Assembly: GCA_001917135.1 (NCBI GenBank)
Contig: MNTT01000014.1
Span: 1-64,000 of the forward strand
Direction: 5' to 3'
Source of the DNA: Acetobacter sp. 46_36
GTDB lineage: Bacteria; Pseudomonadota; Alphaproteobacteria; RF32; CAG-239
Length of the DNA stretch: 64,000 nt
Under the pieces are notes generated by a model that saw nothing but the letters and a program-made list of their open reading frames with translations, was not told the origin of the DNA and ran no database searches. Of this stretch, positions 1 through 6,050 are shown piece by piece. Every line of letters starts with the position of its first letter. Position 1 is the first letter of the stretch. Both the position numbers and the translations under genes were made by a program.

Positions 1-79
1 CATCCGATATAACAATTAGCGTACGAATTACAGGATATCCCCTCACTTCTGGTTGTCTTTTCTTTAAACGCTTCGCCAT
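1..79 (-). CDS. possible 5' end of a host gene, cut by the window edge
   Basis: An open frame on the minus strand begins with ATG at 79 and runs off the left edge with no stop (26 codons visible). The visible residues are basic at the N-terminus (MAKRLKKRQPE) and then hydrophobic (IRTLIVI). There is an in-frame stop a few codons upstream, and no convincing Shine-Dalgarno is seen. It lies just outside the left dif-like site, so if real it is a host gene. I do not recognise it. Confidence 0.2.
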   Translation of the reverse strand, partial: MAKRLKKRQPEVRGYPVIRTLIVISD

Positions 80-136
80 ATCTATAATTTTTAGCTTTTA
101 GCGTGGAACCAACACGATAGTTGTAGGTTATACTGT

Positions 137-164
137 TGGATACATAAGAGTTATTATGCGTTTT
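137..164. other. left dif-like attachment site (attL) of the microvirus prophage
   Basis: Read on the minus strand this 28-base site has an 11-base arm ending CGCATAA, a 6-base centre TAACTC and an 11-base arm starting TTATGTAT. This is the XerC-arm, centre, XerD-arm layout of bacterial dif sites. The 18-base core atacataagagttattat (140-157) is repeated exactly at 5781-5798 on the other side of the phage genes. Phages and elements that exploit host XerC/XerD duplicate this core on integration. That the site is used is inference; the repeat is seen directly. Confidence 0.75.
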
Positions 165-170
165 ATTTGT

Positions 171-323
171 CTAATTTTCTGCTAATTTTATTATTATTGT
201 TAATAAGATTAGACCAAAAATTAGTAATATAATGCTTAATATGTCCCATATGAAGTCATAAATTTTTCGTTTGCAATATTCCCAAAAGGTGAGTTTTTCG
301 TAAACTTCGATTTTTTTCTTCAA
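171..323 (-). CDS. 50-aa single-pass membrane peptide of the prophage (TTG start)
   Basis: The frame starts at a TTG (323-321) preceded by a strong AGGAG six to seven bases upstream, and ends at TAG (171). The product is 50 residues: a charged, aromatic N-terminal part (MKKKIEVYEKLTFWEYCKRK) followed by one hydrophobic helix rich in Ile and Leu, ending KLAEN. It lies downstream of the Rep gene and is the last phage gene before the left att site. Small single-pass proteins are typical of phage lysis or host-interaction functions, but no family is recognised. A lysis or superinfection role is a guess from size, topology and position. The ribosome site and composition argue that it is translated. 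Confidence 0.55.
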   Translation of the reverse strand: MKKKIEVYEKLTFWEYCKRKIYDFIWDILSIILLIFGLILLTIIIKLAEN

Positions 324-341
324 TGGTCTTCTCCTGATAGC

Positions 342-368
342 TAGCGGGGCGACAAAATTTCCCCGCTA
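342..368. other. GC-rich hairpin between the Rep gene and the small membrane peptide
   Basis: Eight bases tagcgggg (342-349) pair perfectly with ccccgcta (361-368) around an 11-base AT-rich loop. It stands out in very AT-rich phage DNA. On the minus (coding) strand it is not followed by a T-run, so it is not a typical terminator. It may be an mRNA stabiliser or a structure used in ssDNA replication or packaging. Confidence 0.4.
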
Positions 369-462
369 ACCGTGTTTTTATGGTTATACAGAAGTTTTTT
401 AAAGTCAATACATTTTTTTTGTAACTTGTTAAAAAAGTCCATAATTTTTAATTATGGCTGTT

Positions 463-1599
463 TTAACAAGTATCTTCATATAGTTGTGTATCTCTTGGTA
501 ATTTGTTGGTTTTATTTATTTCTTCAAGGTGTTCTTTTATTCTTTTTAAGTACCATTGTTCTTTAATGTGTAAAGGTATTTCTTGTGGATACGTTCCGTT
601 TAGTAGTTTTTCCCATAGCTCCTTACCTATTTTTATATTTTGGTATCTCCATTTGTGATAGTCTTCCCAGTCTCTTTTTTCCCATTTCTTTTTAAAGTAT
701 TTTGGTATTTTTTTTAGTTTTTGTTTGATGAGTATTCCTGAACTTCTTTTTATTTCTTGGAAGTGTGTGTTAAAATAGTTTAATCCTATGCCCGGCATTC
801 TGGACATATTAATGTATTCTTGTTCCGGTTTACCTTTAATTTTGATGATTTTTCTTTTTGTTTTTAGCTTTATTTCTCCTGTTTTTTCGTTTATTTCTTC
901 GACGTCTATTTTTTTGTATTTTTTGTTTATTATTCCGGTTTTTTTCTGCGTGTATCTTGCGACGTAGCATGCGCTTTCGTATTCGAGGTTTCCGACGATG
1001 ACAAACCCATGTCCCCATATTCTTTGAAGTGTTTTTGATTTGTAAAGTGGTTGTTTATGGTGGTTATATTTATCGAATATTAAGTCTTTAGGCTTATAGT
1101 TAAATAAGCACAAGTGATAGTGAGGGCGTCCGTTTTTTGGTCCGTATTCGCCGCACATTAAAAATCTTATTGGTGCTTCTAATTTTTGTGTAATAGGATT
1201 ATGCCAGAAATCTGTGCCGTTTTCTTCTTTTCGTAGTCTTTTCATAAATCTGACGACGTCTTTGGGCCAGAGTGTCATTTCTCCGTTTTCTGTTAGTGGT
1301 AAATTCCATTCTTGGTCTAGTCCGCCTTTTCGTTTTGTGTCTCTTCTTGCTGAATTGTATGTTAATGTTATAAAACAATTATCGTGCCAGCATTGAGCTT
1401 CTGCCCATGCCCTGGTAGCCCATTCATTAGCGTGATCTAGTTGGCATGCTAGGCATTTGCCGCAAGGTACTTTGATATGGTAGTGTCCCGGCCATTCTTG
1501 AAATTTTGGTTTGTTGAGCTGGTGTAGTTCGTCTTCTGAATAGACATAAGCCGGGTATGTACCTCTTAAGTATAGGTGAAGGGGTGATGTGCAAGTCAT
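463..1599 (-). CDS. Microvirus VP4 replication initiator (HUH endonuclease)
   Basis: This 378-aa protein is the rolling-circle replication initiator that nicks the phage double-stranded form. An N-terminal cysteine pair (CGKCLAC, residues 46-52) precedes motif FITLTY (76-81), the metal-binding HUH box RPHYHLCLF (158-166) and a catalytic tyrosine helix YVARYTQKK (212-220) with two tyrosines. This order and length match the VP4/Rep family of gokushoviruses and related microviruses. The C-terminal third is lysine-rich and less conserved. The ATG at 1599 has a modest AGG upstream. It is separated from the VP2 transcription unit by strong hairpins at 1620-1692. Confidence 0.93.
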   Translation of the reverse strand: MTCTSPLHLYLRGTYPAYVYSEDELHQLNKPKFQEWPGHYHIKVPCGKCLACQLDHANEWATRAWAEAQCWHDNCFITLTYNSARRDTKRKGGLDQEWNLPLTENGEMTLWPKDVVRFMKRLRKEENGTDFWHNPITQKLEAPIRFLMCGEYGPKNGRPHYHLCLFNYKPKDLIFDKYNHHKQPLYKSKTLQRIWGHGFVIVGNLEYESACYVARYTQKKTGIINKKYKKIDVEEINEKTGEIKLKTKRKIIKIKGKPEQEYINMSRMPGIGLNYFNTHFQEIKRSSGILIKQKLKKIPKYFKKKWEKRDWEDYHKWRYQNIKIGKELWEKLLNGTYPQEIPLHIKEQWYLKRIKEHLEEINKTNKLPRDTQLYEDTC

Positions 1600-1619
1600 T
1601 TTTACCTACTTTTTTTTCT

Positions 1620-1663
1620 AAAAAAAAGGTCAGCCCTTATACACTTGATATATAAGGGCTGAC
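1620..1663 (-). terminator. rho-independent terminator after the VP2 unit
   Basis: A perfect 13-bp stem (gtcagcccttata at 1629-1641 with its complement at 1651-1663) with a 9-base loop is followed on the minus strand by a run of eight Ts. It sits downstream of VP2 and the 43-aa ORF and just upstream of the Rep start. It should therefore separate structural-gene transcripts from the Rep transcript. Confidence 0.75.
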
Positions 1664-1666
1664 TGA

Positions 1667-1692
1667 CACCAACTATAAAAAAATAGTTGGTG
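1667..1692. other. second hairpin upstream of Rep (possible origin or anti-terminator element)
   Basis: A perfect 9-bp stem (caccaacta at 1667-1675, tagttggtg at 1684-1692) with an AT-only loop lies four bases from the terminator stem. Two adjacent hairpins before Rep are more than a terminator needs. In microviruses the replication origins are structured intergenic sites, so an origin role is possible but not shown. Confidence 0.4.
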
Positions 1693-1723
1693 CGCGTCTT
1701 CCGCGCCTTTTCCTTTGGTCATA

Positions 1724-1855
1724 TTAAACAAATAGTTTGGCTATTTCTGCTATTGTTTCGATTGTTTTACCTGCTTTATAAGCGGTGTTAACTCCGTTGC
1801 GAATTCTTGCTCCGCCGTAGTCAAGGTCGTTGTTTAATCCTACTGTGTAACTCAT
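1724..1855 (-). CDS. 43-aa prophage protein coupled to VP2
   Basis: The ATG at 1855 overlaps the VP2 stop in an ATGA arrangement, the usual sign of translational coupling, and the frame closes with TAA at 1724. The 43-residue product begins MSYTVGLNNDLDYGG and has a predicted amphipathic C-terminal helix (TIETIAEIAKLFV). No transmembrane segment or known motif is recognised. It lies between VP2 and the terminator, so it belongs to the structural transcript and may be a minor virion or assembly protein. Its codon use is like the phage genes around it. Confidence 0.5.
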   Translation of the reverse strand: MSYTVGLNNDLDYGGARIRNGVNTAYKAGKTIETIAEIAKLFV

Positions 1856-2604
1856 TTAATTAATCTCCAAATGCTGTCTATTAATTTTATTAATCTCCAA
1901 ATGCTGTCTATTAATTTTTCTGCATTTTTTCCTGTTATTCCTATTTTATTTATTAATTCAAATGTTTCTTGTGCCTTTTCGGTTCCTATTACATTTGCTA
2001 ATTTTCCGTATCTCATTTGCGCCGTTCGTCCTGCGCTTTCGGTAGTTTGAGCGCGGTTTAAAAATACTTGTTCTTTTTTAACTTTTTCATCTGCTGCGGA
2101 TGTTGCTCTTAGCTGTCCTTTTAAGGCTGTATCTGCTGCGGAATTTTTTGTCATTGCTTTTTTTAATGAAGTATCCGCCATAGTGTTTAAAATTGCGGAT
2201 TTCATATTATCATCAATGTATTTGTTATTGGTGATTTGTGCTATTGTCTGTGCGTCTAGCAATCCGGTTTGTGCATTTGTCATTTTGGTTGAGTTTGCAA
2301 GGTTTCCGAAGCTTGTCAGGACGTTTAAAAGTCCTCCTAAATCTCCCATTGGAGCGTTTACACCTCCGCCGCCTCCGCCAGCTCCGCCGGTACTTGCTCC
2401 GTTTCCGCCTGCTGATAGAGCAGGGTTAAGTCCTGCTGCTTTTAAGTCGGCAACTTCCCACTGGTGAGCGTTTTGCATGGCTTCTTTTTGGTGCGCCCAG
2501 TTCTGATTTTGAAGTGCTGCGTTATATTTATAACTGCTCTTTGCGGAGCTGCTTGCCCCGGTTAGGTCATTTACTAACCCGCCTATACTGCTGAATAATC
2601 CCAT
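1852..2604 (-). CDS. Microvirus VP2 DNA pilot protein
   Basis: This 250-aa protein fits the microvirus minor spike/pilot protein that escorts the genome through the host envelope. The N-terminus (MGLFSSIGGLVNDLTGAS) is glycine- and alanine-rich, as in VP2/H proteins. The WAHQKEAMQNAHQWEVADLK segment and the following GLNPALSAGGNGAS stretch with a polyglycine patch are hallmarks of the gokushovirus family. The second half is predicted helical and coiled-coil, suitable for a conduit-forming helix barrel. The last 20 residues are two exact copies of LIDSIWRLIK produced by a 30-base duplication at 1859-1918. Confidence 0.9.
   Translation of the reverse strand: MGLFSSIGGLVNDLTGASSSAKSSYKYNAALQNQNWAHQKEAMQNAHQWEVADLKAAGLNPALSAGGNGASTGGAGGGGGGVNAPMGDLGGLLNVLTSFGNLANSTKMTNAQTGLLDAQTIAQITNNKYIDDNMKSAILNTMADTSLKKAMTKNSAADTALKGQLRATSAADEKVKKEQVFLNRAQTTESAGRTAQMRYGKLANVIGTEKAQETFELINKIGITGKNAEKLIDSIWRLIKLIDSIWRLIK
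1859..1918. repeat. 30-bp tandem duplication inside VP2
   Basis: Bases 1859-1888 are repeated exactly at 1889-1918. The unit is a multiple of three, so it adds ten residues (LIDSIWRLIK) to the C-terminus of VP2 without breaking the frame or the coupled downstream ORF. The absence of any mismatch suggests a recent slippage or an assembly artefact. Confidence 0.9.
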
Positions 2605-2755
2605 TGCGTCTATTTCTCCCTAGGTAATATTTTTGATTTTTCAATTCTTCGACGATTTGCGTGGTGCAGGAAGGCAAGAATTTGGTTTGATTGTAACCTT
2701 TTTCTCGTGCAAACTGTTGGATGTAACTAAATTGAGTCTTTTGCATTCTGTCCAT
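2567..2755 (-). CDS. overlapping short prophage ORF between VP1 and VP2
   Basis: A 62-codon frame starts inside the preceding ORF (2641-2847) in another frame and runs 38 bases into VP2. Its composition (MDRMQKTQFSYIQQFAREKG and later VEELKNQKYY) is protein-like and hydrophilic, and contains a CTTQIVEEL stretch. No Shine-Dalgarno is seen. It may be a true overlapping gene, as microviruses often have. It may also be the second half of the preceding ORF displaced by a frameshift or a sequencing error. I cannot choose from one sequence. Confidence 0.3.
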   Translation of the reverse strand: MDRMQKTQFSYIQQFAREKGYNQTKFLPSCTTQIVEELKNQKYYLGRNRRNGIIQQYRRVSK

Positions 2756-2847
2756 AATTCGTCTACTGTTTTAAGGTTTTTACGCCAGCGGCGGATATTT
2801 TCGTCCGCCGCTTGCATAATTTGTTTATATTCCTCGTTCGGTTCCAT
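2641..2847 (-). CDS. 68-aa prophage ORF coupled to the capsid gene
   Basis: Its ATG overlaps the VP1 stop by one base (TAATG), so it is probably translated by ribosomes finishing VP1. The first 45 residues (MEPNEEYKQIMQAADENIRR and onward) look like a helical, charged protein. The last part, ending PAPRKSSKN, is low-quality and overlaps another open frame. No family is recognised. The position between VP1 and VP2 is one where microviruses often carry small variable ORFs. Confidence 0.5.
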   Translation of the reverse strand: MEPNEEYKQIMQAADENIRRWRKNLKTVDELWTECKRLNLVTSNSLHEKKVTIKPNSCLPAPRKSSKN

Positions 2848-4664
2848 TAGAATTTATCCAAACCAGGAATAGAGAAGTATGGTACTTCGGTTACTTTTGT
2901 TATGTTTAATTGGAAGTCAAACATAAACTGGTCTGTGTTTTTAGAAGTAACGGTTAATGTTCTGTCTAAATACTGCGGCGTTTCAAGTAACCATGATATG
3001 CCGGCAACTGGTGCGGTTGCGTAGTCGTCTGCATAGTTCCAAACATCAAGTGAGTTTTCGTAATCAGGTGCTAACATACCGGTGACTTGGTCAGGTTCTT
3101 CTCTATATTCTTGCCACGGCATTTTATAGCCCCATACTTTTTTATTGTTTTCTTGGTTTTCAACGTCAAGGAATAGTTCGCTCATGTATATGGGTTGGCA
3201 TCCAACGTTATTGAATTCAGGTGTCCAGTAGTCAAGTGGTTTGAATTTTGTATGTTGACAGCTTAATCCTTGGCTATAGCTGTGGTTCTGTCTTACGACT
3301 GCAACACCAAGGATTACTGCTGGGTAATCGAACGATTTGACGAATAATTCGTCTGCATCGAATGTAACAGAATATCCTGCCGCATTACCTTGCGGACTTT
3401 CACTTGAGGTAGATGAAGTCTGTAATATTGTGTCCATATTTAACGGAATTCGTTTTCCGCCGAGGTATTCAACGGTGTGTGTTGTTACTGCTGATGATAT
3501 AACGCCGTATCTTGCTCGTAAAATTTCTTTTTCACGAGTACCGAAAATTCCGTTGTTTTCAATGAAGTGTTGTTCTGAAACTAACGTACGCATATCGTTC
3601 ATAGTGCCAATTATGGCGTCGGCAAAGTTTAGGGTTGCCATAAGTCCGCTGTCGTTGCTTTCGTTGTCTCCAATTTGTTCTTTGGTAGGTACGCCGATGA
3701 CGTTATAAAGCGTGCCTATTGTTGAGCCGTTTCCTAGATTTTTTCCGACTTCAACGTTGCCTTGCGTAACTGTGTTTACTTTAAGAGTAGCGCTATTATC
3801 AATTTGTCCGTTTACGGTTGTTCCAAAGTTTCCAGTGCCGTCTGTAAACATTAATCCTTTGCCTGTACCGTAGACTTCAAGTTCTACTTCGCCGGTTAAT
3901 GGAATTCTGGTCGGGTCGCCTTTTTGCGGCTCGGGTATGATTGTGCTAAAATAGTCGTGGAATCTGCAAGCTTTACCCAAAGTATACCAGTTATATATTA
4001 AATCTGTATCTGTTGCGCCGCCTGTGTAGTATGGGTCTGTTGAGATTGTACTTAGGTTTGTCGGGTAAATATTATTTAGAGTTGCTTTATTAATGTATAT
4101 AGGTGTGTGGTTAGTTCCGCTATACATGCCCATTGATGGTAATATCTGTAACGGCATGTAGTTTTGGTCTCTAAACCAGTCGTTCCACATTTGCCAATAT
4201 GTTATTAGTGGTAAAGCGGAGACAAATATTCCGTTATCTTTTGTGATTTCATTCTTAAAAAATTTTAGTCCGTATAGTCTGTTTATGAGACTTCTTGCGG
4301 ATGTATGGGAGCCGTATAATTTTAATTTAGGTATTTCGTACTCGTACTGTTGTTCGAAAGCTCCGGTTAAGTTTTCTCCCATGAATGGAGCAAATTCGTT
4401 AACGAGGTTGTTTTTGTTCTGTTTGAAGAGGTAAATGTCAAGGAATAAATTGTCCATAGATGGATAATTTGATACTGTTAATCTGCTAAAGGACGATAAG
4501 TCGATTTTGAAAGTGTCTCCTGCTTGTACTAGTTCGTTTACATAAAAAGGTATGATTTCGCCTAAATTTCCGGTTGTTTGTGTTCTTTTTCTGTATTTGA
4601 TTTTAGTTCTAGGTCTTAGAAGTTGTGGTACGTTGTTGCCGTTTACAATAGTGTTTCTACTCAT
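2847..4664 (-). CDS. Microvirus VP1 major capsid protein
   Basis: This 605-aa protein is the major capsid (F-type) protein of a Microviridae phage, forming the T=1 shell. The N-terminal arginine/lysine-rich arm (RPRTKIKYRKR) is followed by the family pattern IIPFYVNELVQAGDTFKIDL near residues 38-57. Later stretches include NWYTLGKACRFHDYFSTIIPEPQ and a typical C-terminal region with DYWTPEFNNVG and a tyrosine-rich LAPDYENSLDVWNYADDY. The length is slightly above the usual 520-570 aa, consistent with a larger surface insertion. Its ATG overlaps the VP3 stop by four bases and its stop overlaps the next ORF. Confidence 0.93.
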   Translation of the reverse strand: MSRNTIVNGNNVPQLLRPRTKIKYRKRTQTTGNLGEIIPFYVNELVQAGDTFKIDLSSFSRLTVSNYPSMDNLFLDIYLFKQNKNNLVNEFAPFMGENLTGAFEQQYEYEIPKLKLYGSHTSARSLINRLYGLKFFKNEITKDNGIFVSALPLITYWQMWNDWFRDQNYMPLQILPSMGMYSGTNHTPIYINKATLNNIYPTNLSTISTDPYYTGGATDTDLIYNWYTLGKACRFHDYFSTIIPEPQKGDPTRIPLTGEVELEVYGTGKGLMFTDGTGNFGTTVNGQIDNSATLKVNTVTQGNVEVGKNLGNGSTIGTLYNVIGVPTKEQIGDNESNDSGLMATLNFADAIIGTMNDMRTLVSEQHFIENNGIFGTREKEILRARYGVISSAVTTHTVEYLGGKRIPLNMDTILQTSSTSSESPQGNAAGYSVTFDADELFVKSFDYPAVILGVAVVRQNHSYSQGLSCQHTKFKPLDYWTPEFNNVGCQPIYMSELFLDVENQENNKKVWGYKMPWQEYREEPDQVTGMLAPDYENSLDVWNYADDYATAPVAGISWLLETPQYLDRTLTVTSKNTDQFMFDFQLNITKVTEVPYFSIPGLDKF

Positions 4665-5155
4665 TCTTTGTTCCCCTTATTTTTTCTTTTTTCGAATTCT
4701 TTTTTGATGTAGTTTTTAGTCCATTCTTCGGCGTTATTAACGAAGTTATCAATGTTATTGTCGAATTCTTTTTTGATGTTGCTGTCTAGGTTGTTCCATA
4801 GGTTTTCGCATTTTTTAGCGTTGTTCATGATTGTTTGGAGGTCTCCAATTTCTCCAATATCGCCGTATAATTTTTTGGCGTTTGTTTCCATTGCCTGTTT
4901 TGTCATTTGGAGATTTTTGTTGTATTTGTCGAGTGTTGCGTAAATTTCTGTTCCCTCTCTTCCTGATTGTGTATAGTCGAAAGCGTTGATAAATTTACCG
5001 TTTCTTTTAATTTTGATTTTTTCTTTATCGAAATTTTCCTGAATTCTTACTCTTTTGTTGTATTTATTGAACGGAGTTTTTTTGATTTCTTTAGAATTTT
5101 CAATGATATTATAACCAATATCTTGATTTTCCACTTTTTTAGTATTTTCATTCAT
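4661..5155 (-). CDS. Microvirus VP3 internal scaffolding protein
   Basis: This 164-aa, highly charged, helical protein lies directly upstream of VP1 and overlaps it by four bases. The family segment is visible as SGREGTEIYATLDKYNKNLQ (residues 63-82) followed by YGDIGEIGDLQTIMNNAKKC and a helix ending NIDNFVNNAEEW. VP3 (B-type) proteins act inside the procapsid and are removed before maturation. A good AGGAGG-like ribosome site (GGGAGG at about 5168-5163) precedes the ATG at 5155. Confidence 0.85.
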   Translation of the reverse strand: MNENTKKVENQDIGYNIIENSKEIKKTPFNKYNKRVRIQENFDKEKIKIKRNGKFINAFDYTQSGREGTEIYATLDKYNKNLQMTKQAMETNAKKLYGDIGEIGDLQTIMNNAKKCENLWNNLDSNIKKEFDNNIDNFVNNAEEWTKNYIKKEFEKRKNKGNKE

Positions 5156-5199
5156 TTAGGATTACCTCCCATATTGATGTATTGAATGGTTTATGATGT

Positions 5200-5292
5200 T
5201 TAGAATCTGTCTCCGCCAAACATAAATCTGTTTTTGACGTTGACTTTACGGGTTCTCTGTGCGGTTCGTGCATATGTTTGTCTGTCATTCAT
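5200..5292 (-). CDS. 30-aa basic J/VP8-like DNA-packaging peptide
   Basis: An ATG at 5292 with AAGGA seven bases upstream opens a 30-residue frame closed by TAA at 5200. The product has six arginines and two lysines and ends FMFGGDRF. The phiX174 J protein is also short and arginine/lysine-rich and ends in YVGGQQF, where the terminal aromatic residue sits in a capsid pocket. The same ending pattern (aromatic, x, Gly-Gly, x, x, Phe) here, plus location just upstream of VP3, supports a role in packaging and neutralising the ssDNA genome. The assignment rests on composition, ending and position, not on alignment. Confidence 0.65.
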   Translation of the reverse strand: MNDRQTYARTAQRTRKVNVKNRFMFGGDRF

Positions 5293-5364
5293 GTTTTTTC
5301 CTTTCGGTTGCGCGTTTTGGTAGGGATATGGAGAAGAAACGGCATGCGCGCCCCGCCGGATTTT

Positions 5365-5454
5365 CTAGTTAATCATATTGTTTTCGAGTAGGGATTGTAT
5401 AACTGCAACAATCCAGCCACCCCATTTAATGATTTCAGTTAGTATGGTTTTCAT
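5365..5454 (-). CDS. possible 29-aa hydrophobic peptide overlapping the VP5 end
   Basis: The frame starts at ATG 5454 inside the 3' end of VP5 and stops at TAG 5365. The peptide has a hydrophobic stretch with three tryptophans nearby (IIKWGGWIVAVIQSLL). No Shine-Dalgarno is seen, though coupling to VP5 translation is possible. It could be a small membrane-active peptide or chance. Kept because it fills an otherwise empty phage interval. Confidence 0.3.
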   Translation of the reverse strand: MKTILTEIIKWGGWIVAVIQSLLENNMIN

Positions 5455-5707
5455 TTTCAAAATTAATTCCAATGGCGTCTTTAGCTTCCATGATATCAAC
5501 AATAGTGTTGTCAATGATGCCTTTTTCTCCGTCGATTACTCCCAGTTGGATAAGTTTGTAGTCTTCCGGATGTTTTGCGATGATTGAATTTGCATCTTTG
5601 CAGATGTCTTCGAATTCACGAATGGCAATCATGCGGTTCTGTCGTACGATACAATTTAGATGTTCGTTGAGTTTTTTATCAAAGATTTCTACAATGATTT
5701 TTGTCAT
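5435..5707 (-). CDS. Microvirus VP5 nonstructural protein
   Basis: This 90-aa protein matches the gokushovirus VP5 (C-type) family, thought to act in the switch from double-stranded replication to single-strand synthesis and packaging. The clearest marks are the AIREFEDICKDANSIIAKHP stretch followed by EDYKLIQLGVIDGEKG, equivalent to the family pattern of AxRxF, HPEDxxL, LGxxDxxxG. An AAGGA site precedes the ATG at 5707. It is the first phage gene after the right att site. Confidence 0.85.
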   Translation of the reverse strand: MTKIIVEIFDKKLNEHLNCIVRQNRMIAIREFEDICKDANSIIAKHPEDYKLIQLGVIDGEKGIIDNTIVDIMEAKDAIGINFENENHTN

Positions 5708-5777
5708 TATTTTGTCCTTTTCTTCTAAAAAGTTGTATAAAAAAAATTTAATTAATAGAATCAGTTATTTGTCCTTT

Positions 5778-5805
5778 GGTATACATAAGAGTTATTATCG
5801 CGCTT
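5778..5805. other. right dif-like attachment site (attR)
   Basis: Read on the minus strand: arm AAGCGCGATAA, centre TAACTC, arm TTATGTATACC. It shares the 18-base core with the left site (140-157) but differs in the first arm, where the left site has the more standard ACGCATAA. A common XerD-side arm and centre with a variable XerC-side arm is what is expected when a Xer-exploiting phage recombines with host dif. Confidence 0.75.
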
Positions 5806-6050
5806 ACCCCAAAAACAACCCATTTCCCCTTTCCGTTGCTTAAAGGTTCCTTTGAAGATGTGTCGGCAAAAGGATAAAAATTTTAAATTCTTGTAAATGT
5901 TGATTTTATTAAAAAAATAAATAAAAAGTATATATTCATTTAATACGTATAAATCGAAAGATTTATACGTAAAAATTTTTAATATTTTCACTTATTACGA
6001 GATAAAATAAATTGATGTAAATCAAAAGAGGCGTTATAAACGCCTCTGAT
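5806..6050. other. AT-rich host intergenic region with a perfect 12-bp hairpin
   Basis: Between the right att site and the ADP-dependent kinase there is no convincing gene. It contains tacgtataaatc (5944-5955) paired with its exact complement (5960-5971) through a GAAA tetraloop, followed on the plus strand by a short A5T5 run. This could be a bidirectional terminator or a protein-binding palindrome near dif. A 76-codon open frame through the att site is not credible because of its composition. Confidence 0.5.
6023..6047 (-). terminator. terminator of the ADP-dependent kinase gene
   Basis: Nine base pairs agaggcgtt/aacgcctct with a 3-base loop lie directly after the stop codon, followed on the minus strand by TTTT. 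Confidence 0.75.

Larger units (their letters stand above)
140..5798 (-). mobile_element. Microviridae (gokushovirus-like) prophage integrated at dif
   Basis: The segment is about 5.64 kb from core to core, which fits an integrated ssDNA microvirus genome. All phage genes lie on the minus strand in the order VP5, J/VP8-like peptide, VP3, VP1, post-capsid ORF, VP2, small coupled ORF, VP4 (Rep), small membrane peptide. Codon choice and base composition are clearly more AT-rich than the flanking host genes. There is no integrase gene, which fits use of host XerC/XerD at dif; a xerD-type gene lies at 28999. All core frames appear intact, so the prophage may be able to excise and replicate. It could also be a recently captured, non-induced copy. 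Confidence 0.88.

Noticed and set aside
836..1018. Lys/Arg/Asn-rich frame inside Rep
   Set aside because: Shadow of the lysine-rich C-terminus of Rep in another frame, no ribosome site; it might resemble a packaging peptide but the 5200-5292 ORF fits better.
5944..5971. 12-bp GAAA hairpin as the phage attachment site
   Set aside because: It lies outside the repeated 18-base core and is not duplicated on the left side.
5761..5991. 76-codon open frame across the right att site
   Set aside because: Composition is that of random AT-rich DNA (many F, I, Y, K, N), there is no ribosome site, and it spans the recombination core.
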